A DNA stretch of 64,000 nucleotides from an uncultured Gardnerella sp. (GTDB lineage: Bacteria > Actinomycetota > Actinomycetes > Actinomycetales > Bifidobacteriaceae). Made by a program: the position numbers and the translations under genes. The stretch's first letter is position 1. Each line of letters starts with the position of its first letter. The stretch lies in contig CAMUFL010000006.1 in assembly GCA_947088155.1 (NCBI GenBank), positions 1 through 64,000 on the forward strand, in the 5' to 3' direction. Below, piece by piece: positions 1-8,509 of this stretch. The notes under the pieces were generated by a model that saw only the letters and a program-made list of their open reading frames with translations, was not told the origin of the DNA and searched no databases.

Positions 1-47
1 GCGTCGTGTAGGGAAAGAGTGTAGATCTCGGTGGTCGCCGTATCATT
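1..47 (-). other. Illumina TruSeq universal (P5) adapter contamination
   Basis: Read on the minus strand from base 47 to base 1, the sequence begins AATGATACGGCGACCACCGA and ends CCCTACACGACGC. It matches the first 47 bases of the TruSeq universal adapter without a mismatch, from memory of that adapter. It is therefore a library artefact at a contig end, not genome. The run of A after base 47 may also be partly artefactual, because read-through past the adapter end often gives A, so the true junction could lie anywhere from about 48 to 54. Confidence 0.97.
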
Positions 48-915
48 AAAAAATATTACCGTGAGAAGCAGCATGCGAAAATGCATCATCGCCGGCGTAT
101 TCGTCAAGCAATTCCCCATTATTATTACTGTTTTTACGCTTAAAGAATGATTTAAACAGTTTCAACACAGAAGACATTTGAGAAGATCCGCTATTATTTT
201 TCGACGACTCTTCATTGTGAGTTGGCACGCCATCTGCAAATTCCAAAGAATTGGTTTTGCTGTCAGAATTATCTTCTTCAGAGTTTCCTAAATCTTCAGA
301 AGATTTTTTACTGTTATATTTAGCAAAAATAGTAGCAACACCTTGAGCTATATCAGTTACATGAAGGCGAGTAATCATTAATATCGAAAAAATAGCAGCT
401 ACTACAAAAATAATAATTGCAAAAATACGAGAAAGACCCCACGATAGCGGAGATCCAAGCACAAAACCTAACAACCCACCTGACTTCTGCACAGTGTCTA
501 AATTAAATGCTTTTCCGCGAGGCGCAGAAGAAATATCAAGAATTGAGCAAACAGATAACAATAGAATAATAAATCCGCTAATAACACGAGGATTACCAGA
601 GCCAGCTCCACTGTTACGCATCAACCTAAAAGCGACAACGCTTAACCATACAGGCAGAACAACGCTCATAATTCCAAGCAAACTAGAAGACACAAAATGG
701 AGACCTACTCCAATAAATCCACTAACTCTAAACCATTCTGATGCGCAGAATAAAATCGCAAGAACAAGCATAACGAAGCACAAACCGTCTCTGCGATATG
801 CCTCATCGTATTCTCCAACACCAAAAAGCGAGCGCACTAACTTTCCTAAAGTTCTAGGCACAAACAGGAGAATTGTCTCCCATAATGGTTCACTAGGTGA
901 AGCCTTACCAGCCAT
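48..915 (-). CDS. ftsK: FtsK/SpoIIIE-type DNA translocase, N-terminal membrane part only (cut by contig end)
   Basis: The product would be the septal DNA translocase that pumps chromosome ends across the division septum. Only about 289 residues are present: a short basic N-terminus, four hydrophobic segments (roughly residues 47-65, 70-96, 110-128 and 157-182), and the beginning of a Ser/Asn/Glu-rich linker. This is the usual layout of an FtsK N-terminal domain. The motor domain with its Walker motifs is missing because the gene runs into the adapter at bases 1-47. The apparent TAA at 46-48 uses two adapter bases and is not a real stop. The ATG at 915 has AAGGAG six bases upstream. The alternative is an unrelated four-helix membrane protein, but the fold, linker and truncation favour FtsK. 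Confidence 0.75.
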
Positions 916-986
916 AAATACTCCTTCTGCACCATGTGCTATTTAGTACGCCATGTCATCATCAACATACATATGCGTAACCATAC

Positions 987-1005
987 CAGTCTACTCCATA
1001 GACTG
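987..1005 (-). terminator. Small hairpin downstream of the sortase gene
   Basis: A perfect 7-bp stem, CAGTCTA/TAGACTG with loop CTCCA, lies between the end of the sortase gene and the ftsK start. There is no good T run after it on the minus strand, so it is at best a weak terminator of the pilus operon. The rest of 916-1131 is A+T-rich and should hold the ftsK promoter. Confidence 0.3.
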
Positions 1006-1131
1006 AGGTTATTTAAATGAAGCGATTGCCGCTTACTCTAATGCTAATATGATGCACATTCCTCAAGTATTTCATCAACTGATAAATCGTTGATATATCA
1101 CTTCTTTCTTTCACAATAAGCAATCATGTAT

Positions 1132-2145
1132 TTATTTTTCACAAATATGCATTCCTTGCGGCGCAATATTATTATTACGACGTTTTCGAACTATAGCAAT
1201 AATCATTGTGGCAAGAACCACCGCGCAACTTATCAATGCTATAAGGAACATAGTCATCCAGAATGGCCACTGAAGATGATCTTCTGGAGCATGCGCTGGG
1301 TCCGGCAGCACGCGATACCCCGTCACTAGCAATCTATGCGAGTTAACACCATACGGCGTACATGTAAGCAACGTCGCTAAATCGCGACCCTTTTCACGCT
1401 GCAACAAACTAATATCATGCGGATCAACCACGCTAATGCGAAACACCTTATAGCGCATTGTATAGCCCTGTACATCAATGTAGAAGTAGTCTCCACGCTT
1501 CATATCGATTAAACCGTCAAACATGGTTGCTGTAGGCAAACCAGTATGAGCTGTGATAACAGTATGCCTGTTTTTACCGCCCACTGGCAAATCTGTGCCA
1601 TACAAGTGCCCTGCTCCGCGAGCTAGAACATCGCGCGAAGCACCATGATAAATCGGTAGTTTTACGCCTATTTTTGGGATTTTTATGATTCCCATAATTC
1701 CCATTGGTTCGTCTAGTTGTTCGATATATGACTTATAGTCTGCTGTTTTTTTGTAATTGTCACTACCGTCATACGGATCGGCTGTAAAAATTTTTTTTCT
1801 GCGCGCATTGTATTTTCGCGCACTTTTTAGAATAGATTGTCGCACGCTAGCGGCTTGATTATAAGTTACTTTGTCGTAATCTATGGAAATTTGTTTAGAC
1901 ACGTGATTATTCCACAGTGTTGATGCCACTGGGTAGGTGAAGCATAGAATTGCAGCTAGCGCCAGAATGATTGGTTCAATAACGCATTTAAAAACAGATT
2001 TTTTGGGATTTGCAGAATCTGAGTCTGCAGACGATTCATTTGCAGAAGATTTGTTTTTAGTGGATTTAAGGATATGTAAGCCTGCGAATCGAACTAGCCT
2101 CTCTAAGCTATCGCGGCAAGCTTTTGCAAATTTAGTCAAACTCAT
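1132..2145 (-). CDS. srtC: Class C (pilin-polymerising) sortase
   Basis: This is a membrane transpeptidase that joins pilin subunits through their LPXTG signals. It has 337 residues, a hydrophobic segment at about 56-76, the sortase catalytic His200 in AHTG, Cys262 in the TLLTCTPYG motif, Arg271, and a second hydrophobic segment at about 296-319. A DPY motif at 123-125 in the region before the catalytic core matches the lid motif (DPF/DPW-like) that marks class C pilin sortases. It lies last in a three-gene minus-strand cluster after the tip protein and major pilin, which is the expected layout of a sortase-dependent pilus. The short Ser/Asp-rich cytoplasmic stretch at 30-50 is unremarkable. 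Confidence 0.93.
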   Translation of the reverse strand: MSLTKFAKACRDSLERLVRFAGLHILKSTKNKSSANESSADSDSANPKKSVFKCVIEPIILALAAILCFTYPVASTLWNNHVSKQISIDYDKVTYNQAASVRQSILKSARKYNARRKKIFTADPYDGSDNYKKTADYKSYIEQLDEPMGIMGIIKIPKIGVKLPIYHGASRDVLARGAGHLYGTDLPVGGKNRHTVITAHTGLPTATMFDGLIDMKRGDYFYIDVQGYTMRYKVFRISVVDPHDISLLQREKGRDLATLLTCTPYGVNSHRLLVTGYRVLPDPAHAPEDHLQWPFWMTMFLIALISCAVVLATMIIAIVRKRRNNNIAPQGMHICEK

Positions 2146-2168
2146 AAATCCACTTCCAAAAAGTAAAA

Positions 2169-2201
2169 CAGGAGGCTAAGCAAATACCGCCCAACCCCCT
2201 G
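2169..2201 (-). terminator. Hairpin between pilin and sortase genes (possible partial terminator)
   Basis: On the minus strand CAGGGGG (2201-2195) can pair with CCTCCTG (2175-2169), with one G-T pair and a 19-base loop, followed by TTTTACTTTTT. It sits in the 89-bp gap after the pilin stop and before the sortase start. It could let most transcripts stop after the abundant pilin and only some continue into the sortase. That role is inference. Confidence 0.45.
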
Positions 2202-2234
2202 AGTTTTTTATAATATATTTACGTTAGAAGAATA

Positions 2235-3878
2235 CTAAGCGCGCTGCTTATCTTCTTCTTTGCGATTGTTACGAGTGTAAATAAACACGCTTGCAGCAAT
2301 CAAAACAATGCCAGCAATAGCGAAAATAAACACGCCATAAGCACCGGTCTTTGGAAGCTTGAACCAGTGGTCGATGTTATTGTTGCTCGTTGGAACATCC
2401 TTGAACGAGTAAATAAACGTTTGCGTATTATTATCATAGCCAGCAGCAGAGGTATAAGTCGTAGGAATAGTAACTTCTTCAACCTTTGGAGCCAAAACAT
2501 AGTTGTCTGGAGCTTTAGTTTCCACAACGTAGAACTTTTGTCCAACCTTTGCTTTGAATCCAGCTGCTGTCAAACCAGTCTTATCAGCAGTTTCAGTATC
2601 AGCAAAGCCCTTAGAAGACTTGTTCTTGCACTTAGCATCAGTACGAGAAGCGTCAGCCGCGCATGCGTTTGCATCATCTGGCTTTGCAAACACAGCAAAC
2701 TTAGCGCCCTTAATAGCTTTTCCGTCAGTACTGCTTATCTTCTTGATCTGGAATTTGACAAGAGTTACCTTAGAATCTGGATTTGGAGTTGGATTAACAG
2801 GCTTTGGCTTATCCTGGTCAGGAGTACCTTTCTTATATCCTGGCTGATAACCATACTTGTTAACGAGGTCGCCAGCAGCAACTCCTTCTTTAAGAGTGAA
2901 TTTAAGTTCAACAGTTAACTTTGCATTTGGCGAAGTCTTAAGAGCATTAGCAATTTCGCCAAGACCTGCATCTGTAAACGATACGGTAATACGCTGACGA
3001 GTATTATCACCAGGCGTTGCAGCAACCGCTACCTTATACTTATCTTCTTTACCATTGCTGTTAGTAATAGGAGTATCCCCAATCTTAACGCTTTTAACTA
3101 CAGCTGCACTAGAATCATAAGCAGTCTTCAACGCGTCATCCCACACAGCAAAGCCCTGATAATCATCAGCCTTACGATCTTTAACAGGCGTACCACTAGT
3201 TGTAACTACAGAAGTTGAAATGGTATATGGCAAATCATCCTTTGTACCAACCATTCCTGTAGTGTCAACAGTCTTCTTAATAGCATCCTTAGTATATGCA
3301 TTCTTAGGATCGACAGTTGGATTGTAATCATATTCTGTGCCTTTTTTACCACTGGTGATTTGTGGAATAGTCATAAAGAATGGCTGCGGAAGCTTTTCGT
3401 ATCCATCTGGAACACTTGTTTCTTCAACTTTGTATAAGCCGATACCCAATTGATCAAACTTTGCAACACCACTATCATTTGTAGGTTTTTCAGTTCCATT
3501 ATCAAAGCTTAAACCAGCAGAAGAATCATTTGGATTAGCATTAAGAGTTGGAACCTTAGCAGCAACATCAAGCCACTGATCGTATTTTGTTAAATCAAAG
3601 GTGGTTACTTTGTAAACCTTGAACTTTGCACCCTTAACAGGAGTTGCCTTCTTCTGATTACCTTTCTCATCGGTTTCATCCTTGTACTTTGTAATCTTGA
3701 TGGAACCCTTTCTATCTTTATTGGCAGCATTCCAAGGTGCATCAGCATCAGTAGCTGTTTGAGTCGTACCAGTAGCAAATGCTACGTTGTTTGCCACCAC
3801 AGCACCGGCAACGCACAGCGTGCCAGCCATTGCGAGCGAGGCGAATGCCGCCACGCATTGTTTAGTGAATTTGTTCAT
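2235..3878 (-). CDS. LPXTG major pilin (isopeptide-forming fimbrial subunit)
   Basis: This is the shaft subunit of a sortase-assembled pilus, 547 residues. There is a Sec signal at the N-terminus (KFTKQCVAAFASLAMAG and a hydrophobic stretch, cleavage near FATG). Two Cna-B-like regions carry E-box motifs: YKVEETSVPDGY near 151-162 and YVVETKAPDNY near the C-terminus. A PTVDPKN segment (Lys192) resembles the YPKN pilin motif whose lysine links subunits. The C-terminus has LPKTG at 508, a hydrophobic helix and a basic tail. The start at 3878 is chosen because GAAAGGA lies six bases upstream; an upstream in-frame ATG at 3911 lacks such a site. The gene lies between the tip protein and the sortase, which supports the role. 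Confidence 0.9.
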   Translation of the reverse strand: MNKFTKQCVAAFASLAMAGTLCVAGAVVANNVAFATGTTQTATDADAPWNAANKDRKGSIKITKYKDETDEKGNQKKATPVKGAKFKVYKVTTFDLTKYDQWLDVAAKVPTLNANPNDSSAGLSFDNGTEKPTNDSGVAKFDQLGIGLYKVEETSVPDGYEKLPQPFFMTIPQITSGKKGTEYDYNPTVDPKNAYTKDAIKKTVDTTGMVGTKDDLPYTISTSVVTTSGTPVKDRKADDYQGFAVWDDALKTAYDSSAAVVKSVKIGDTPITNSNGKEDKYKVAVAATPGDNTRQRITVSFTDAGLGEIANALKTSPNAKLTVELKFTLKEGVAAGDLVNKYGYQPGYKKGTPDQDKPKPVNPTPNPDSKVTLVKFQIKKISSTDGKAIKGAKFAVFAKPDDANACAADASRTDAKCKNKSSKGFADTETADKTGLTAAGFKAKVGQKFYVVETKAPDNYVLAPKVEEVTIPTTYTSAAGYDNNTQTFIYSFKDVPTSNNNIDHWFKLPKTGAYGVFIFAIAGIVLIAASVFIYTRNNRKEEDKQRA

Positions 3879-4111
3879 ATTCATTCCTTTCATAAATGCT
3901 GTTTCCAGCAATTAAAAGTTTTGAAATTTTGATGTAAGTATGTAATTGTTTATCGGTTTTAACCGAATTTCGAATTATTCACGCAATTTGCTCATAAATG
4001 AGTAAATTTTTTAAGTTTAGGAATATTATGTTGCAATATCACGCTCCAAAATTCCATGAGATTTTGCATCAAAAACACGCACATTAAAAACATGCACCCA
4101 GTAGAAAAGCT

Positions 4112-7100
4112 TCATACGAGTCGCCACCTTCCAAGCAACTCGTGACCGCGCTTAGTTTGATCCATTACAAACACAGCAGCAATCAAACTAGACAACATCG
4201 CAGAAACAACGCACAAAGACGCATTCCAGCCGCATCCGCCGGTCTTTGGCAGCGCGAATGGTTTCACAACGTGAATCATGAAAGTCTTAAACTCGTAATC
4301 TTTACCCCTGGTGTACTGATCACCGTAAACTTCATTCAACAAATCATATTTAGCACCATGATGATTACTCATGCCATCAAAAGATTTCTTAGCTTCTGGT
4401 TTCAAAGCCCAAGCAACGCACTGATAGTCACCAGTTTTTTCTGGAATACCATCGAGCGTAGCAGTAGTACGTTGAGCAGCATCGAACGGATTATTCGGAT
4501 TATCCTTAGCGTTATAGCTATACAATTTATGCTGCGCGTTGCAATTAGAATTATTCTTACATTTCTCACGCTCGGAGTACGTATCAATATGACTCCATGT
4601 AATTGGATTACTTGCTTTCATACCCGCAAGTTTTGAAACAAAATCACGGTCATCATTTTCGCATAAAACTTCCAAGCCTATTTTCTTCTCAGTTTTATTA
4701 CCACTATTCCACACGTCTTTTGTAGACCAAGCGTCAATAAACGGTCTATACATAAGACTCATGCCACTCATAATGGTAAGACCGCTACCACTTCCAAACT
4801 GACCATCAGTATCACTAATATCAGGCGCGTCAGGAGAATCTGACCTTAGCACTCGAAGCTTTATATCATCGCCTTCCATAGGATCCACTGTCACTTGCGC
4901 GTACACTGGATTTGGTTTACTTATGCCATCCCCATTACCAGCATCTTTATCCGTAGACTTTGAACCGTCCGGATAATGTACGATCACAGGAATTTTATAC
5001 ACGCCAGGCTTCTGCCACTTAAGCGGCTTAAAAGACATCACTCCATAGTGAGAACCATCACCCGTACCATGGTTTTTACCAGTCTTCCCACCATCGCTAG
5101 GCTTATTATCTTGACCATTATCGTAGAAAGACATTCCATAAGGATGATCCTTATCCTTCTTATACCAACCAGGATTATCTTTCTTATACTGGTTTTCATC
5201 AAACTCAAACCAAGTGCCGTCTGGAAGCGCGCCTTCTTCTATATCATCCTGATGAGTAGCATTATTAGCACCTTTCTTACTCTTAGGCACATCAGTAACA
5301 TTCTTATAACCGTTAGTAAGGCTTGCATGATATTCACCAGCCTTCACTTTCAATGGCACGTAACTAGGATTATTCCTATGCGCGTAAGAAGCTTTAACAC
5401 TAAACTTTAAAGTTTGATCATTCCAATCTTTACCCTTTGAATCCTTAGTCTCGCCCTTAGTACCATAATTAGCAAAGAGCATTTTCTTATAAACAACACT
5501 TCCGCCAGTATCATTGACAATTATGTCATCGAAATTCTTAAGACTAACAGCATTGTTAAAAGCAAACACGCGACACTCGTACTTACCGCTTTTCCTAGGC
5601 GTTCCAGTAATAATCGCGCGAGAACGAGCCATAGTATTCGTGTTGTACTCATCTTTAGTTAAATACGAGTACTTAAAATCATTAAGATTACAGTTTTTAT
5701 TATTCCTGCACTTGTTTTCTTCGTCTTCCGTAGCGATTTTCCATTGATGAAAAGCTGTAAACTTTAATCCGTTAACCTCACCGACAGACCTGTTTTTCGC
5801 TTCATCCCATTTAAGAAGCGTATAATTATCCTTATTTTCTTCGTGGCAAATAGCACGGAATGTAATCGGAGACTTATTGTTAGCAGACCACGCGTCAGGT
5901 ATAAGAAGCTTACTACCATCTATCTGCTTATCTTTATCAAGATTCGTGTAATGATCCGTATGATACGAACCATAAGTAATACGGTCGGAATAGTTACTAC
6001 CGAAATCGTGCATACCTGCACCCTCAGCAATAGAAAAACCTAAATCGTTATTGCCTACAGTAAGTGGCGTTACTTTAACGTGAGCATAAACCTGCCCATT
6101 ATCCGTACTACTTGAGCCATCAGGATAGTGAGCAATTACAGGAGTATCGTAATTATTAGGATCTTGAGGTTTGCTCGGAGTAAAAGTTACTTCACCAGTA
6201 CTAGTATTAGTCATTTTTGACCAAGAAAGCACTGGTTTAGAATATTTATTACTCTTACCAAGCTCAAACCTAGTACCTTTCGGAAAATCGCCTTTAGTAA
6301 TCCCCTTATTTTCTGGAACCGACGTAATTGATTTTCCAGCTTGCACCTGTTTTTTATCATAATCTGGATACACAGGCTTATAAAAATGAGACATAGGCCA
6401 AACTTTGAATTTAGCGACAACCGTCTCTGAAAAAGGCTGAGGATGATTACAGTTGTAGTTACTTGGATTAGGATAAGTTACCTTAATCGGTATATAAACT
6501 GTATGATTCTTATGCGAGTCTGCTGGGTTAAAATACACTTTACCTGTAGACTTGTCAATCCACGCATGACCTTGTTGTAAAGGCTCTGGCTTCGGACTAT
6601 TAGGATCATCAAAAGTAACTTGAGCATTGGATCCCTTATTGTTATCAAAATAAGCGTTACCATCAATAGAATAAGTAAGATTCTTAGGAATATGATTGTA
6701 CAGCTTACCTCTTTTACCGTCACTGCCATAATCAGGAACAAAACTACCCTTATTATCGAAGTAATCACCATCATTCTCATGCCAATGACCATCATCAGTA
6801 TAAGCTCTTACGGAAGAAGCTTGACGAGGCTGTGAATCCTCCGACTCCTCAAAATGTAATCCACCAGGCTTAGTTGGATCGGTACTATTATCCCACTCCA
6901 CGTTATCTGGTATGCCATCACCATCGTGATCATACGGACCATAAGTTGCATAATCACGCTCATGAGATTCAGCATTAGTAGACTGATATCCAGCAATAAT
7001 AGGCATGTAACGAATATCAGTACCATCTGGCACATCTGCAGTAATAACCCAACGGTAGCAAGTCGTAGAATTAGCACTTTCAAACGAACGCAGCATTATA

Positions 7101-7885
7101 CCAAAGTCGCCATTGTCATGCCACTTCTTTATTTCGCATAAACTGTAATTCTTAAATTTAGACGAAGGATCAGTATTATATCCACAGCCAAAATTACCAT
7201 TGCCAACAGTATCTTCCCACTGACCATTAAAATCGTTATTACCATACGTATAATGCCAACGAGAAATTGTTCTAGACCAGCCCCAATACTTATCCCAATT
7301 TTTCATTGTTTCTGGGATGCCTTTATCATTCTGACTTGTCCAGTCATTCCACTTTTTCTCGTAAACATTTCGCCTATCTCTTTTCACTCTAATAGTGTCT
7401 GTAATAAGCTGTTTCGGAAGATCTACGTAAAAAGTGACTCGTGCTGGAATACGCTGTCTAGGCTGAGGATTTAACTTCTCCTTAAAAGCATAGTTAAAAT
7501 ATATTTCATACTGCACATGAGTACCATTAGAATCCTTAGTAAGTGTTGGTGCAATATGCATATTTTCAATAGCATTACCAATACCATTACCATTAGCAGT
7601 AAAATATCCATAGCCACCATACGACCACATAACCTGCGCAGCGCTTGCAGGCTTAGCTGGCACAACGAGAACAGCAAGAATAGTCGCCACGGCAACAATC
7701 AACGCAAGAGCCGCGCGACGAATGTAATACAACTTAGAAGCGCTAGCAATAGAGCACCCTTTAGTGCACCTTTTAGATTTTTGTAAAGTTACAGAACCGT
7801 TAACATCATCAAGCGCATGACGGCGATTCATAAAACTACAAGTTATACGTATAAGGTTAGAGAAACAGCCGTGAAGCCGTGACAT
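4112..7885 (-). CDS. Very large LPXTG surface protein with Rib-like repeats, probable pilus tip adhesin
   Basis: This is a 1257-residue secreted, wall-anchored protein. An extended basic N-terminus of about 57 residues precedes a hydrophobic signal segment at 58-76, with likely cleavage at ASA near 82. A calcium-binding-like DHDGDGIPDN stretch lies near 317. At least three Rib/long-type repeats follow, each ending in a form of HYPDGS...VYAxVxVxPM/L. The C-terminus has LPKTG at 1212, a hydrophobic segment and a basic tail. GAGG seven bases before the ATG at 7885 decides this start; the ATG at 7933 has no usable site. It precedes the major pilin and sortase on the same strand, so a tip or adhesin role is inferred. 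No VWA domain was recognised. A free-standing wall adhesin is the alternative. Confidence 0.8.
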   Translation of the reverse strand: MSRLHGCFSNLIRITCSFMNRRHALDDVNGSVTLQKSKRCTKGCSIASASKLYYIRRAALALIVAVATILAVLVVPAKPASAAQVMWSYGGYGYFTANGNGIGNAIENMHIAPTLTKDSNGTHVQYEIYFNYAFKEKLNPQPRQRIPARVTFYVDLPKQLITDTIRVKRDRRNVYEKKWNDWTSQNDKGIPETMKNWDKYWGWSRTISRWHYTYGNNDFNGQWEDTVGNGNFGCGYNTDPSSKFKNYSLCEIKKWHDNGDFGIMLRSFESANSTTCYRWVITADVPDGTDIRYMPIIAGYQSTNAESHERDYATYGPYDHDGDGIPDNVEWDNSTDPTKPGGLHFEESEDSQPRQASSVRAYTDDGHWHENDGDYFDNKGSFVPDYGSDGKRGKLYNHIPKNLTYSIDGNAYFDNNKGSNAQVTFDDPNSPKPEPLQQGHAWIDKSTGKVYFNPADSHKNHTVYIPIKVTYPNPSNYNCNHPQPFSETVVAKFKVWPMSHFYKPVYPDYDKKQVQAGKSITSVPENKGITKGDFPKGTRFELGKSNKYSKPVLSWSKMTNTSTGEVTFTPSKPQDPNNYDTPVIAHYPDGSSSTDNGQVYAHVKVTPLTVGNNDLGFSIAEGAGMHDFGSNYSDRITYGSYHTDHYTNLDKDKQIDGSKLLIPDAWSANNKSPITFRAICHEENKDNYTLLKWDEAKNRSVGEVNGLKFTAFHQWKIATEDEENKCRNNKNCNLNDFKYSYLTKDEYNTNTMARSRAIITGTPRKSGKYECRVFAFNNAVSLKNFDDIIVNDTGGSVVYKKMLFANYGTKGETKDSKGKDWNDQTLKFSVKASYAHRNNPSYVPLKVKAGEYHASLTNGYKNVTDVPKSKKGANNATHQDDIEEGALPDGTWFEFDENQYKKDNPGWYKKDKDHPYGMSFYDNGQDNKPSDGGKTGKNHGTGDGSHYGVMSFKPLKWQKPGVYKIPVIVHYPDGSKSTDKDAGNGDGISKPNPVYAQVTVDPMEGDDIKLRVLRSDSPDAPDISDTDGQFGSGSGLTIMSGMSLMYRPFIDAWSTKDVWNSGNKTEKKIGLEVLCENDDRDFVSKLAGMKASNPITWSHIDTYSEREKCKNNSNCNAQHKLYSYNAKDNPNNPFDAAQRTTATLDGIPEKTGDYQCVAWALKPEAKKSFDGMSNHHGAKYDLLNEVYGDQYTRGKDYEFKTFMIHVVKPFALPKTGGCGWNASLCVVSAMLSSLIAAVFVMDQTKRGHELLGRWRLV

Positions 7886-8253
7886 TCTAACGCCTCGATT
7901 TCTTAAAAATCTAAAAGCTGCTCGAATACTCATGCCTGTTGGTTTTATGAATCAACAAGCATTGCCCGGGGTGCAGAACACTGCATTATCAGCAGCAAAT
8001 GAGCGCGAAATATCACAAACCACCAAAGCAAACGTCGATACGAACGCAAGCAAGCATAATCATGCCCAAAATCAGCAGGCTAATTCACGCCAAAAACTTA
8101 AACGCAAGATAATGTAGTGCACTACTGCTAAGCACATACGTTGTTATACCCCCCCCCATGAAAAATTTCAAGTAAAATTTGCAAATTTCTTAATATTCGT
8201 AAAAATTCCTAAATTCGGGGTTATATACGGGTTATAGGCAAAAATATTGCAAT
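7886..8253. other. Intergenic region upstream of the pilus genes
   Basis: The 368 bases between the tip-protein start and the tRNA-His terminator hold no convincing gene. A 61-codon plus-strand frame at 7932-8117 lacks a ribosome site and is treated as chance. The region should contain the promoter of the pilus operon. It also carries the C9 tract at 8149-8157 and an A+T-rich stretch at 8160-8260. Confidence 0.5.
8149..8157. repeat. Nine-base C tract (G9 on the pilus coding strand)
   Basis: The sequence shows a C run from 8149 to 8157, the longest G/C homopolymer noticed in this A+T-rich window. It lies about 264 bp upstream of the tip-protein start, between it and the tRNA-His terminator. 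Such tracts change length by slippage and can alter promoter spacing. Whether this one does so is not shown here. Confidence 0.9.
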
Positions 8254-8290
8254 CCAAAAAACAAAAAACGGCAGATATTTACCTGCCGTT
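8254..8290 (-). terminator. Intrinsic terminator of tRNA-His
   Basis: On the minus strand AACGGCAG (8290-8283) pairs with CTGCCGTT (8274-8267) across an eight-base loop, and is followed by TTTTGTTTTTTGG. This is a textbook terminator directly after the tRNA. It isolates the tRNA from the pilus genes further downstream. Confidence 0.9.
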
Positions 8291-8294
8291 CAAG

Positions 8295-8371
8295 TGGGGT
8301 GGCTAACGCGGCTTGAACGCGCGACCTTCTGAACCACAATCAGATGCTCTACCGACTGAGCTATAGCCACC
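8295..8371 (-). tRNA. tRNA-His (anticodon GTG)
   Basis: The minus-strand transcript folds as a cloverleaf with acceptor stem GTGGCTA/TAGCCAC, the extra G(-1) opposite C73 that is typical of tRNA-His, anticodon GTG in the loop TTGTGGT, a T-arm with TTCAAGC, and an encoded CCA at 8297-8295. Confidence 0.96.
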
Positions 8372-8509
8372 ATGTGCGCGAAACGAATTGAATCACACAA
8401 CAAAGGGATACTATACACGATTTCCTCGATTTATGCTAGCGCAACACACTTCGGCGCGTCGTAGTAACAACATCAATTATTCGACAATGGCAAATGCAAC
8501 AATGGATGT

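Noticed and set aside
4142..7786. Many frames of 60-160 codons opposite the large surface protein
   Set aside because: These are shadows of the long real gene. They have odd compositions and no start signals.
7932..8117. 61-codon plus-strand frame upstream of the pilus genes
   Set aside because: There is no ribosome site, no recognisable domain, and it overlaps the start region of the large surface protein. It is probably chance.
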